Positions 41,664 to 50,815 of a DNA stretch of 64,000 nt are shown piece after piece. The notes under the pieces were generated by a model that ran no database searches, was not told the DNA's origin, and saw only the letters and a program-made list of their open reading frames with translations. Numbering within the stretch: position 1 is the stretch's first letter; each line of letters starts with the position of its first letter. The DNA is from a virus: positions 1 through 64,000 of the IMG/VR virus record IMGVR_UViG_3300032085_001464, one strand, 5' to 3'. A program made the position numbers and the translations under genes.

Positions 41664-41813
41664 TTACTCCGAGGAATTATTTTTTCTGATATCCAAATAA
41701 AAATTCAGATGTAGAACAATATCTCTCCTGAAGAAAGATAACATGTTACCGAACTTTATTTGAAAAGTTTTTGGTTGTTCTTTCTTTTTTCCTCCGCTGA
41801 GAATGAACTCCAC
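41664..41813 (-). CDS. small hypothetical protein (49 aa), start uncertain
   Basis: The conserved-looking part is EFILSGGKKKEQPKTFQIKF followed by GNMLSFFRRDIVLHLNFYLD. A GTG at 41813 gives this 49-aa protein; the frame is open upstream to a TTG at 41906 within the glutaredoxin gene. It is basic and aromatic. No known family. Confidence 0.45.
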   Translation of the reverse strand: MEFILSGGKKKEQPKTFQIKFGNMLSFFRRDIVLHLNFYLDIRKNNSSE

Positions 41814-41850
41814 CCCCCGATTTCCGTGGGTATCTTTATTTAGTTCTGGT

Positions 41851-42081
41851 TCAGACAAGATTCTGCTCTTTAAAATACTGTACTGTTTCAGCAGCTCCTC
41901 CAACAACTTTATCGTTGTGAACTACCTGAGGAAAATACTGCGTATTAAATTCATTTTGAAATTCTTCAATAGTAAAATCCTGATTTAATGTGTAGACTAC
42001 ATGCTTTTGCTCTGTAATCTCCATGAGCTGTTTTACTTGACGACAGTGACCACACCCTGGCATTGAGTAGATTGTAAACAT
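41851..42081 (-). CDS. glutaredoxin
   Basis: The 76-aa protein begins FTIYSMPGCGHCRQVKQLM with the CGHC active site (Cys10, Cys13), has the cis-Pro strand FPQVV and the GGAAET helix. Likely the T4 NrdC-type redox partner of ribonucleotide reductase, delivering electrons for dNTP synthesis. Confidence 0.9.
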   Translation of the reverse strand: MFTIYSMPGCGHCRQVKQLMEITEQKHVVYTLNQDFTIEEFQNEFNTQYFPQVVHNDKVVGGAAETVQYFKEQNLV

Positions 42082-42118
42082 AACTTACTGCTTTACCTAC
42101 AAGTAGATTTATAAAAAA

Positions 42119-42673
42119 TTAAATTGCTCTATTATATCCCCGGAGCTGTGGGGGCACATGATCAACATTTGCAGAAATAACTATTCTTCTTCCCTCATGA
42201 TTATCAGGAACCCAATGCGGTAAGCTAGCGTCAAACACTAAAACTAATCCATTTTCTACAGGTCTACATGAGTCTCCAAAACAAATAGGGGCAGAGTTTT
42301 CCTCCACATCAATATAAAAAATGAAAGACAATGCTGAGGGAAAGTGACTATGATATTTTGTCCCTTCATTTGGACCATAATCCATAGCCCATAGATTAGT
42401 TACCTCATATATGCCGTTACTATAAAAGTACTGCTTGCCAATAGAGTTGGCAAACTCCTCAAAGTAATTTGCAATTGAAGAAAATCTAGAATCAACCTCA
42501 TGAAGATTCCAAGCAGATCTCCAACTCGCTTCGACATTACTATCAGAGACACTATCAGGGTTTTCTTTTTTATGATCTAAAATATTCTGTTTGAATTCAT
42601 CCAACCTTTCAGTCCATCTAGACTCAAAAATTGGCATTTGAACAGAGACTTTACTAATTCCGATATCGGTCAT
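42119..42673 (-). CDS. putative 2OG-Fe(II) oxygenase-like protein A (tandem pair)
   Basis: The 184-aa protein resembles 2OG-FeII_Oxy_5-type proteins: a helical N-terminus, LWAMDYGPNEGTKYHSHFP (His ligands, HxH in place of HxD), the strand LSFIFYIDVEENSAPICF, and a distal LPHWVP with GRRIVIS (His and 2OG-binding Arg). Shares layout with the adjacent gene, so they are probably tandem paralogues. ATG at 42673 used; the frame also opens at a TTG six bases upstream. Confidence 0.72.
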   Translation of the reverse strand: MTDIGISKVSVQMPIFESRWTERLDEFKQNILDHKKENPDSVSDSNVEASWRSAWNLHEVDSRFSSIANYFEEFANSIGKQYFYSNGIYEVTNLWAMDYGPNEGTKYHSHFPSALSFIFYIDVEENSAPICFGDSCRPVENGLVLVFDASLPHWVPDNHEGRRIVISANVDHVPPQLRGYNRAI

Positions 42674-42675
42674 AA

Positions 42676-43236
42676 TCAAGATTCATCAATAATACTAATG
42701 TTCATAGCAACAGCAATCCTTCTCCCCTTCGTAGGCGGAACATGATGTGTAATGAATCCAGGAAACAAAACTAACATCCCATTCTTTACATGGACTTCCT
42801 TATCTTCCAATAAGATAGGAGCAACATCTTCTTCGACATCAATATAGTAAACGCAAGACCATGCTGATGGAAAGTGATCATGAGGGGTAGCTTGATCACC
42901 CTCCTCCATGACTACTGCCCATAAAGAAGCGAGTTTATACTTTGCATGAGTATGGAATACCTGCTCCGTAATGTAGTCTAGCACATATATGACATAATTG
43001 CCAATGTCCAAAAACCTATCATCAGTTTGATGTGTATCCCACTTAGTTAACCATGCCTTGACAGAATGGCCTGCGGTCTCATCTGTATCCAGATATTCTG
43101 GATCTTGAGATCTTTTCTCCAGAATTATATCTTTAAATCTATTAAATTCTTCTGGACCATTTTCAATAATAAAGGTGGGCAACTTAGTGACCACCTTATC
43201 ATATTGAATAACCCTAGATGTAGGTCCGTTCTCCAT
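42676..43236 (-). CDS. putative 2OG-Fe(II) oxygenase-like protein B (tandem pair)
   Basis: The 186-aa protein (MENGPTSRVIQYDKVV start) has LWAVVMEEGDQATPHDHFP with His-x-His ligands, the strand WSCVYYIDVEEDVAPILL, a GMLVLFPGFITHHVPPTKG segment and GRRIAVAMN. It is about 30-40 percent similar by eye to protein A. The N-terminal ATG is preferred over upstream TTG/GTG codons. Its start overlaps the 3' end of the subtilase gene by 23 bases. Confidence 0.72.
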   Translation of the reverse strand: MENGPTSRVIQYDKVVTKLPTFIIENGPEEFNRFKDIILEKRSQDPEYLDTDETAGHSVKAWLTKWDTHQTDDRFLDIGNYVIYVLDYITEQVFHTHAKYKLASLWAVVMEEGDQATPHDHFPSAWSCVYYIDVEEDVAPILLEDKEVHVKNGMLVLFPGFITHHVPPTKGRRIAVAMNISIIDES

Positions 43237-46200
43237 CTTGTCCACCAAGCGTCATAATACTAAGTTCGCCCAAGTCTTCAAGGGCAGGAATTCCATTATA
43301 CACCCTAACGGTATATCCGTTAACTGTTCTGTCAGAAATTCGTAAATTAACGATACCACCTGGGAAAGCATTTGTACCACTTGCGATACCAATGACAGCA
43401 TAGTCAGTATCATTCATTGCATCAGCAAAGTTAACATTGTAGATACCAGTACCGGTTTGAACGATAGAGCTTACATTATGTGAGCGATCTCCAGGGACAT
43501 AATCACTGTTACCAACACCAAGGTTAGTGTTCATGTACCAAGAAGTGGCGCGACCTTCATAGAATTGAGTGTAAGTAGCAGTCTTGAGACCTACAAGATT
43601 CTTAAACTCCCCAACTCTGCTGACCTTATGGAAATCATTATTAAACACTTGGATGGAGTTACCCATGCTTCCAAATTGTGTTCCAATACCAGCACCATAA
43701 TACAAGAGTTGAGGAGTGTTCTCATCAATGAGAATTTCAGTATAAGTTCCAGTCTCAGTTACATTATCAGAGTACTGATTCGGAGTTGTTGTACCAAATC
43801 CTACTGCAGAACCATCTGCAGCATAGTAGAACCTGATCGGATAGTTTACCTGCTGTGATGCATTCTCAAAGCGATAGGTTTGACCTACTTCAAATCTCAG
43901 GTAAGGAGATTCATAACCCTGAACATTGATAGAACGATCAGATCCGATGCCATAATATCTGTGATCTGTTGTCTTTGTACCAATAGTAGTAGGTAGAGGC
44001 TTGTATGTGCCCTCAAACTGCGTATAAAGGTTCTTAGCGGTGTCTGCAGCGCCCGTTAAGGTGGAGAAACTAGAACTATTAGCAAAGAGTGCATTGTTTG
44101 CCTGAGAGGCGAGTCCAGCGAGCGTAGCGTAGGTAGCAATGCCAGCGACAATAGCCTCAGATGCAATACCTGCAAGTGTAGCACGAGGTGCCTCGTTAAT
44201 CGTTACTGTAACGATACCAGCAGAGACTGGACTTACATCGAGACCAGCATTAAAGTTGACTGTTCCTGCTGTACCGACTGCGGATCCAGAGTCTTGAATG
44301 ATGACACCGGAACCAGAAGCAACAATATTAGTTAACTGAGATCCGTCACCAATAAATCTCGGTGCAGTGATGTCATTATTAGATGTGATTGTAGCATCAA
44401 CATCCAATTGAGAAGCTGTTCCTGCAGTTGTTGCACTGTCAGCAGTATTTGCCGAGGTCGCTGTGGTTGCTACCGTAGCCAATCCAGCAACAGTTGCAAA
44501 GTCTGCTTGAGTTGCTTTAGGAACAGAAACCCCAGCGGCAAGACTATTAGCAGTTTGTGCAACACCTACGGTATCTGCAGCAGTAATAGTGACAATACCA
44601 GCAGAGATTTGAGATACTGTCAGATTCTGACCGAAGTTAATAGTAGCAGCAGTACCAACAGTACTATCATCATCCTTAATGATGACACCTGCACCAACAC
44701 CAGTTACACCAGTAATACCAGAACCATCTCCAAAGAATGCAGTAGCAGTAATGTTACCGCTGGTATTAACATTGATGTTTGTACCAATACCAGAGGGACC
44801 AGGGTCCTGAGGTACAGAGTGAGCAACAAAAGTCAGATTGGGTTTAGAACCACGAACAATCAAGCTCTGACCCTTAGCAAGAGCAAGGTTGTCGATCTGA
44901 ACATCCTGCAGAGGAGCCAGTCTTAAACCAAATACCAGGTAGTCAGACTCTTGGAACTGTGCGAGACCACCAGAGGACAGACCAACTGACATGCCAACAG
45001 TAGAGTCAGAGTTCTGGTTTGTAGCATGAACTGTGACTAGGCTATCTTCTTGTGCTGTAAAAAACTCAAGGTTAGTATTGATCTGGAAAGGAGGATTGAA
45101 TCCAAGAGTACCAGATCTTCTTCTACCATGAACCAGAGCAGAGTCAGGACCCAACTTATCAAACTTTCTAGTAGCAAAGGCAAGGAAAGAGATGTTAGGG
45201 TCGAAAGAAGATACGAAGATCTTATCTCCAGGTTTGATACCAACTTTTTCAATCAGTCTCGTACCACCTCTATCAAGGGGAATACCATAGGTAATATAGT
45301 CACTCCTTTTGAATCCAGGAGTACTAGAAATACCAATAGAGAATGTAGAACGGAAGTCGTTCTGGTTTGCAACACTAATGCTAACCTCAAGGAGGTTATC
45401 TGCCTCATATAACTGAACCGGCTCAACAACACCGTTCGTTAGTGTTGTTTTAATAGAAGCAAGTCTACCAACCTCAGCAAGAGCAGCAGAAGGAGTGGTG
45501 AAAGAAATTACTGCTGAGAAAGGAGATGTATGTTCAACACCAGATGTACCATCAGCGTTAGAAAGATGACGACATCTTACATAGAAGGTATGATTAGAGT
45601 TAAGTCCTTCAGGAATTATCTGAGATAAAGAAGTATTATTGTTACCAACACTAGTAAATACTATAGTAGTAAATCCAATATCTTCAGCAACTTCAAACTC
45701 AACTGCTTTTAAAGTACCAGATACTGCTTCACTATCAATAGAAACAAATGCACTGGATACAAGAGCAATACCAAATCTCTGATTTAGAGTAGTTCCACTG
45801 ATAGGACTAATAATCGTAGGTGCCTGAACACCAGGAGCATTACCTAAGGTAGCGAATGAAACAATACCTGTAGAGTAATTAGAGGTATATGAAGTAAATG
45901 ATGTGCCATCATCGTTAGACAGATGTCTTGTACGAGCATAGTGGGTCGTGAAACCTGCTAACTGAACATCAACTGTTTGGATTAGACTAGTATTATTATC
46001 TCCAGTAGATTCCCAGACAATAGAACTAAAGTCAGATGCAGTAGAGAGTTGCATCTCAACTGCTTTTAAAGTACCAGATACGGTAGTATCTCCAATAGCA
46101 ACATAGCTACTAGATCTTATCTGTAAGCTTTCAGTACTAACACCAACATCATTATTGATTGGAGATTCAATAGTCGGTTCTGTAATACCAGCAGATTCTG

Positions 46201-48154
46201 TCAGAATACCAGAAGCAGTGTCAAGATAAACAATCGCTACACTGCCACCAGATCCATCAGGACTTCTTTGGTTGAACTGACCAGTCCACCACTGAAAATT
46301 AGAATCACCATAGTCAGAAGTTGGAAACTGATCAAAGAGTAAATCGGAACCAGTCTGTGTACTACCAGCAGCAACAGTGGAAGAGTCCGTTGCACCAACA
46401 CCAACACCCCGACCATAATCATTCAGCAACCACTGTCTCAGTTCCTGAGATGTAGCGTCAGGTTTTCTCTGCAAGTATAAAGCTACAAGACCAGTAACTA
46501 CAGGAGCAGCAGCAGATGTACCGTTGAAGTTAGCGTCGAAATGAGTAGGATTATCATATCTCTGGAAGTCTGCATAAGGTCCACTAGGAAGACCAGCAGC
46601 TAGAGTGTCTTCAGCAGGTGCATAAATGTCAACACCAGGACCACTATTAGAATATTCAGCTTTTCTTTCTTTGTAGCTAGATTCCACAAAGTCATCAAGA
46701 GCACCAACATTGATAACAGGATGATATCCAGTGGTCTCATCGACACCAATACCCTGAGGATTCATCCAATCCCTATGGGATGTTGGTGTCCTCTGTCCAC
46801 CAAACTCAGCCCTTGGATCATTAGAACCAAAGTATTGGTCGGCAACACCATTAAGTCTATGAGGATCTGTTCGTCCAATACCAATATACTGGTTGTTATT
46901 ACCAGCAGCGGCAATCATAATTACACCGGCTTCGATCATCTCAGCGCCAGCAGCATCAGTGGCGCTAGATCTAGATGAAGAAGACCATGATTTATAAGCA
47001 CCTGATACTTGATTATTGAAACCAATAATCATATCTTCAACACCAGCTGGAGCTCCAGCTGCGACACTGCTCATGTCAATGGTACTAGTAATACCAGTAA
47101 ATTTGTATCTTACAGTTCCCGATGGGAGGACAGCAGCCTGATAACCCCAAGAACCATTAACAACCGTAGGATTTCTTACCCCAGTTTGAGTGTTTACTGG
47201 TTTATATTGATGGAAGAACTTAATGAGATCATAAGATGTCTCAATATCCATACCAACATTATCAGACACACAAGGCATTGCCCAGATGTTTGATTTAAAT
47301 GCAAGACCAAAGTTCTTACCAGCAGCAAGAGATGCAGCTGCAGTACCGTGACCACTACCTAAGTTATTAGAACCTGCCGTGCCAATACCGATAGCACCAT
47401 TTCTATTGTAACCAGGAGGAATAACTACTTCAGGAAGAAGAACGAACTCAGCAGATCTAGCATTGTTATCTTCCCACCATGCTTCAGCTCTAGCAGTATC
47501 AACACCTACTGATCCGTCTTCTAAGGTATAAACAAATCCACCACTATTAAAGTAACCAGGGTCAAGATAATATGGGAAGTCAAGAACAAGGTCAAGCACC
47601 CTACTTTTCCCACTATCATCCAAGAATTCTGGGTGTGATTGTAGAGTACCAGAGTCTTGAATAACAATATCTACATTTCTACCATCATATAAGAAGTTAA
47701 AGTTACCCTGCTTGGGTGCAATATCACCGACTACACCAGACCAAAAATCTCCGTTGGTTGCGATACCAGAAAGTCTAGGAAGTGCCCAGTTTGTTCTATT
47801 TAATTCTGCAGAAGTTGGATTTGAAGCTGGTGGACCATTACTATCTAAATCTCTATAGATTTTAACATCACTATCAAACCTTAACGGCATTACCAGAGAT
47901 GGATCTGGAAAGCTTTCTCTATTGTCCTTTAGTGAAAGTTCAATCCACTTAACATGAGGATGACGAGCAATCTCTTGAGCCTCGTCATCTGTTAACTCAT
48001 AAGTACCACGAACTGCACTAATTGAGTGCTCATCGGTACAAGTAATTTTTCTGTCTGGAATTCCGTCCTGATTAGAGTCGATAGTGAGAGACCCATGGAT
48101 CTCATTCCAATGATCAGCACTAGTAACTGCCAGGGTATATCTTTTAAGAGTCAT
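43214..48154 (-). CDS. giant virion protein with subtilase domain
   Basis: The 1646-aa protein has an N-terminal ~150-residue region, then a subtilisin-like S8 domain at about 155-600 with all key residues: Asp167 (VDIVIQDSGT), His269 (GSGHGTAAASLAAG), oxyanion Asn419 (AAAGNN) and Ser547 (NGTSAAAPVVTG). After it come Ig/FnIII-like repeats (residues about 640-900, with repeated IESPxxxxxVS and SxFTS units) and fibre-like beta repeats (FFGDGSGI, FIGDGSQL) ending in a globular cap (about 1450-1646). Likely a tail-associated fibre able to cut surface proteins or itself. A CCTAAATA late box precedes it. Confidence 0.88.
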   Translation of the reverse strand: MTLKRYTLAVTSADHWNEIHGSLTIDSNQDGIPDRKITCTDEHSISAVRGTYELTDDEAQEIARHPHVKWIELSLKDNRESFPDPSLVMPLRFDSDVKIYRDLDSNGPPASNPTSAELNRTNWALPRLSGIATNGDFWSGVVGDIAPKQGNFNFLYDGRNVDIVIQDSGTLQSHPEFLDDSGKSRVLDLVLDFPYYLDPGYFNSGGFVYTLEDGSVGVDTARAEAWWEDNNARSAEFVLLPEVVIPPGYNRNGAIGIGTAGSNNLGSGHGTAAASLAAGKNFGLAFKSNIWAMPCVSDNVGMDIETSYDLIKFFHQYKPVNTQTGVRNPTVVNGSWGYQAAVLPSGTVRYKFTGITSTIDMSSVAAGAPAGVEDMIIGFNNQVSGAYKSWSSSSRSSATDAAGAEMIEAGVIMIAAAGNNNQYIGIGRTDPHRLNGVADQYFGSNDPRAEFGGQRTPTSHRDWMNPQGIGVDETTGYHPVINVGALDDFVESSYKERKAEYSNSGPGVDIYAPAEDTLAAGLPSGPYADFQRYDNPTHFDANFNGTSAAAPVVTGLVALYLQRKPDATSQELRQWLLNDYGRGVGVGATDSSTVAAGSTQTGSDLLFDQFPTSDYGDSNFQWWTGQFNQRSPDGSGGSVAIVYLDTASGILTESAGITEPTIESPINNDVGVSTESLQIRSSSYVAIGDTTVSGTLKAVEMQLSTASDFSSIVWESTGDNNTSLIQTVDVQLAGFTTHYARTRHLSNDDGTSFTSYTSNYSTGIVSFATLGNAPGVQAPTIISPISGTTLNQRFGIALVSSAFVSIDSEAVSGTLKAVEFEVAEDIGFTTIVFTSVGNNNTSLSQIIPEGLNSNHTFYVRCRHLSNADGTSGVEHTSPFSAVISFTTPSAALAEVGRLASIKTTLTNGVVEPVQLYEADNLLEVSISVANQNDFRSTFSIGISSTPGFKRSDYITYGIPLDRGGTRLIEKVGIKPGDKIFVSSFDPNISFLAFATRKFDKLGPDSALVHGRRRSGTLGFNPPFQINTNLEFFTAQEDSLVTVHATNQNSDSTVGMSVGLSSGGLAQFQESDYLVFGLRLAPLQDVQIDNLALAKGQSLIVRGSKPNLTFVAHSVPQDPGPSGIGTNINVNTSGNITATAFFGDGSGITGVTGVGAGVIIKDDDSTVGTAATINFGQNLTVSQISAGIVTITAADTVGVAQTANSLAAGVSVPKATQADFATVAGLATVATTATSANTADSATTAGTASQLDVDATITSNNDITAPRFIGDGSQLTNIVASGSGVIIQDSGSAVGTAGTVNFNAGLDVSPVSAGIVTVTINEAPRATLAGIASEAIVAGIATYATLAGLASQANNALFANSSSFSTLTGAADTAKNLYTQFEGTYKPLPTTIGTKTTDHRYYGIGSDRSINVQGYESPYLRFEVGQTYRFENASQQVNYPIRFYYAADGSAVGFGTTTPNQYSDNVTETGTYTEILIDENTPQLLYYGAGIGTQFGSMGNSIQVFNNDFHKVSRVGEFKNLVGLKTATYTQFYEGRATSWYMNTNLGVGNSDYVPGDRSHNVSSIVQTGTGIYNVNFADAMNDTDYAVIGIASGTNAFPGGIVNLRISDRTVNGYTVRVYNGIPALEDLGELSIMTLGGQDGERTYI

Positions 48155-48186
48155 GCCTCAAAATCTATAGGTGAGCACCTTTTTTA

Positions 48187-48194
48187 TATTTAGG
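48187..48194 (-). promoter_or_regulatory. late promoter of the subtilase gene
   Basis: CCTAAATA, 33 bases before the ATG at 48154, the same spacing as for the 1744-aa fibre gene. It lies in the 73-base gap divergent to hldD. Confidence 0.5.
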
Positions 48195-48227
48195 TATGGT
48201 AGAATATATATTATAAAGAGCCTTACT

Positions 48228-49025
48228 ATGAATATTGTTACTGGAGCGAAGGGATTCATTGGTGGACACTTTGCCAAAAACATGGATAGTGTGCTTGAAA
48301 TTGATATTGATAACTGCTTTGACCTGTTGAATAAATTTAATCGTTGGGAAGAGGTAAACACAATCATCCACATGGGTGCTCGCTCATTCACAACAGATAA
48401 AAATGTAGATTTAATTTACAAGTATAATATTGATTATAGCATCAAGCTATTTGAAAAGGCAATTGAGTATGGTATTCCCGTCAAGTATGCCTCCTCTGCT
48501 TCCACTTATGGTCGTTGCATGTCAACTGATGGTATTATTAATCCTCTAAACCACTACGCATTATCAAAAGCAACGGTTGATTACTGGGTGCAAGACAATA
48601 TGCATAGATTCTCACACATCCAAGGATTTAAGTTCTTTAATGTATATGGTAGCGGTGAGGTCCACAAAGGAGAGCAGGCAAGCCTTGTAAGTAAGTTCAA
48701 GTGGCAATCTGCTACAGGCAAAGTTCATCCCTTTGAAGGATCAAATAAGGTACATAGAGATTATATCTGGGTAGGAGACATTGTAAATGTTGTGCTCACT
48801 AATAGTGCAGGTAGTGGTATCTATGACCTAGGAACTGGTGCTGCAATTACTATTCAAGAAGTGGCAGATTTAGTTGCACAAAAAACCGAGGCTATGGTAG
48901 AGGAAATTCCTTTCCCACCAAACCTCGTTGGTAAGTATCAATACAATACTCAAGCAGATATGAATTGGTTAAACTATAAGTTCAAAACCGTTGCTGATTA
49001 TATCAATTACCACGATGAATTCTGA
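48228..49025 (+). CDS. hldD: ADP-L-glycero-D-manno-heptose 6-epimerase-like
   Basis: The 265-aa protein starts at the ATG at 48228 (MNIVTGAKGFIGGH, Rossmann motif at 6-13) and has the SDR YxxxK pair Tyr110/Lys114. Strong HldD signatures are FFNVYGSGEVHKGEQASLVS, FEGSNKVHRDYIWVGDI, IYDLGTG and IPFPPNLVGKYQ-TQADM. It would convert ADP-D-glycero-D-manno-heptose to the L-form (NAD(P)-dependent). It is the only plus-strand gene of the sugar island and ends overlapping the cupin gene by 23 bases. Confidence 0.88.
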   Translation: MNIVTGAKGFIGGHFAKNMDSVLEIDIDNCFDLLNKFNRWEEVNTIIHMGARSFTTDKNVDLIYKYNIDYSIKLFEKAIEYGIPVKYASSASTYGRCMSTDGIINPLNHYALSKATVDYWVQDNMHRFSHIQGFKFFNVYGSGEVHKGEQASLVSKFKWQSATGKVHPFEGSNKVHRDYIWVGDIVNVVLTNSAGSGIYDLGTGAAITIQEVADLVAQKTEAMVEEIPFPPNLVGKYQYNTQADMNWLNYKFKTVADYINYHDEF

Positions 49026-49362
49026 TTGAGTCTGAATCAAAGTGTTGCGTTGAGAATTCAAACAGTTCTGAGTCTTCCAACGCAATCATCTGATGCTTTA
49101 GCCCAGTAGGAACATAAAACTTATCTCCAGGTTCTAAGACTTTAAGTTCTGCTTTACTGAGATCTTCATCCCACCCAAAATACAATGAGATGAGACCACT
49201 CTGTAGGTAGAAGGTCTCATCTTTTATTTTATGGTAGTGCCACGAGCACCTTTTGTTCTTTTCCAGGAACAAAAGTTTACCACAGTACATTTCATTATTT
49301 ACAATCCACTTTTCATAACCCCATCCTTTGGGGACTACCTTAATTGAAGAAGTCTTTGTCAT
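49003..49362 (-). CDS. cupin, mannose-6-phosphate isomerase-like
   Basis: The 119-aa protein starts MTKTSSIKVVPKGWGYEKWI, the pattern of type II mannose-6-phosphate isomerase cupins, and has RCSWHYHKIKDETFYLQSG with metal-binding His-x-His and Glu, then GDKFYVPTGLKHQMIAL with the last His. Predicted sugar-phosphate binding or isomerase-like. The upstream TTG at 49380 is less likely as start. It overlaps the HAD gene by 23 bases. Confidence 0.75.
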   Translation of the reverse strand: MTKTSSIKVVPKGWGYEKWIVNNEMYCGKLLFLEKNKRCSWHYHKIKDETFYLQSGLISLYFGWDEDLSKAELKVLEPGDKFYVPTGLKHQMIALEDSELFEFSTQHFDSDSIRIHRGN

Positions 49363-49663
49363 TAATTCCCTTGTCGTCAATGTAATAATCTGATGATGGT
49401 TTACCTAGATATAAATTATGAAACTTACACCCCCACGACTCTAATTGATTCTTAGTAAATTCGTAGAACTCTTTCTCAGCTAACTCACGATTATTATCGT
49501 ACCTACCCATGCCTCTGGCGGTAAGATAATTTATAGTATGACCTTCATCATAAAGCTTATTTATTTTCTGTATACGATCCCATCTAGGGGTTGCGAGAGT
49601 ATACCTAGATTCTCCCTTCCCAGCATAGCAAATTGTTTCATCGATATCAACAGTATATCTCAT
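49340..49663 (-). CDS. short HAD-superfamily phosphatase
   Basis: The 107-aa protein has DIDET at residues 6-10 (Asp6 and Asp8, HAD motif I), INYLTARG (motif II-like Thr) and DYYIDDKG (motif IV Asp pair). This is the minimal HAD found in capsule/LPS sugar loci. In the heptose pathway a phosphatase (GmhB) removes the 7-phosphate; at 107 aa this is much shorter than GmhB, so the assignment is by context. Confidence 0.7.
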   Translation of the reverse strand: MRYTVDIDETICYAGKGESRYTLATPRWDRIQKINKLYDEGHTINYLTARGMGRYDNNRELAEKEFYEFTKNQLESWGCKFHNLYLGKPSSDYYIDDKGINDKDFFN

Positions 49664-50454
49664 ATATTTAAAATCCTATCAACATTATTCATAGTGAGAA
49701 TATATGTACCAGGATTCTGTACTGCAATAGCAGCTGCCTTATTAGCAAAACAAATTGCTTCATCCATTGACGGAAGTTGAATGTAATAGAAAACTAAAGA
49801 TGCAAGGAAAGTATCTCCAGCTCCAGTCACATCAAATGTCCGAACAAGATCTGCACATGGAAACTTTTTCTTATTCCATGCAGCACCCTCAGACCCCATG
49901 GTAACAATCATATTCGTAGAGTTTGGAATATGATCTGGATCTAAACTCTCAAATTCTTTCTTGTTAATTTTATAGATGACATTACTGTGCTCCGTAGGAA
50001 GTATAGTTTTTTTCGTATCCACAAATATCTTAGTATTAGGATACCTACCAGCAATGTCACTGATTGTTTTTGCGTCGGGAATATAACCTTTGTTATAGTC
50101 CGAAATGACAATAGCATCATATGTTTCATGCAATAAAGCCATCTGCAGTTCAGATGGATGCAAGGGTTTTACATCAGGTTCATTATCTACTCGGACAATC
50201 TGTTGGTTAGATCTAATATCAATATATCTCGTCTTAGTGAGAGGTTCCTTATTAGTAAGAAAAGTTACATTAATACCAAGAGACTCTAGATTTGCATGAA
50301 CATTAGCAGCCATGCCAGGTGCCTGTTCTTTTTGACTTTGAATCAATATAGGAACTGGTGCCTCTGGGCTTAGTCTATTGCATGGACCATAGACCCATTC
50401 ATCAGTACAACTATCCCCGATCAATAATACTTTGTATGGTCTTGCTAGTTGCAT
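49660..50454 (-). CDS. hldE1: heptose-7-phosphate kinase (HldE N-domain type)
   Basis: The 264-aa protein matches the PfkB-type kinase half of HldE: LLIGDSCTDEWVYGPCNRLS then PEAPVPIL (about residues 10-36), GMAANVHANLESLG, DYNKGYIP and the catalytic DVTGAGDTFLAS (208-219, Asp214 as base). It phosphorylates D-glycero-D-manno-heptose-7-phosphate at C1. In Enterobacteria this is fused to the adenylyltransferase; here the two are separate genes overlapping by 44 bases. Confidence 0.88.
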   Translation of the reverse strand: MQLARPYKVLLIGDSCTDEWVYGPCNRLSPEAPVPILIQSQKEQAPGMAANVHANLESLGINVTFLTNKEPLTKTRYIDIRSNQQIVRVDNEPDVKPLHPSELQMALLHETYDAIVISDYNKGYIPDAKTISDIAGRYPNTKIFVDTKKTILPTEHSNVIYKINKKEFESLDPDHIPNSTNMIVTMGSEGAAWNKKKFPCADLVRTFDVTGAGDTFLASLVFYYIQLPSMDEAICFANKAAAIAVQNPGTYILTMNNVDRILNI

Positions 50455-50815
50455 AATCTTCTAACCTAGGGAAAAAATGTAATTCAGTAGCGTACATAGA
50501 TCCAATGACTGACTTTCCTTCCCAGTCAGATCCTACTACCATTATATCAGGTGCAGTAACAGCTATGCACTTTTCTAGTTCTTCATCAGAACCAAATAGA
50601 ACTACATGATCTACAGTCTTAAGACTTTGTAGCATGTATGCTCTATCTTCGGCGTTATTTATTGGGCGAGAAGGACCTTTCTTTTCCCTTACCCGCTCAT
50701 CACTATCAATACCAACAACTACTACATCACCCATAGACTTTGCATACTCTAAGAGTTGCAAATGTCCAGAATGAAGAATATCAAAGGTTCCGTTTACAAA
50801 AACTTTTTTAGTCAT
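50411..50815 (-). CDS. hldE2: heptose-1-phosphate adenylyltransferase (HldE C-domain type)
   Basis: The 134-aa protein has the nucleotidyltransferase motifs VFVNGTFDILHSGHLQLLEY (HxGH at 15-18) and VVGIDSDERVREKKG-SRPIN, then PDIMVVGSDWEGKSVIGS, as in the HldE C-terminal half. It would make ADP-heptose from heptose-1-phosphate and ATP. It overlaps the carbamoyltransferase stop by eight bases. Confidence 0.87.
   Translation of the reverse strand: MTKKVFVNGTFDILHSGHLQLLEYAKSMGDVVVVGIDSDERVREKKGPSRPINNAEDRAYMLQSLKTVDHVVLFGSDEELEKCIAVTAPDIMVVGSDWEGKSVIGSMYATELHFFPRLEDYATSKTIQSIIDRG

Noticed and set aside
44408-44926. 172-aa plus-strand Ser/Cys-rich frame
   Set aside because: Shadow of repeated Gly/Thr/Ala codons in the subtilase-fibre gene.
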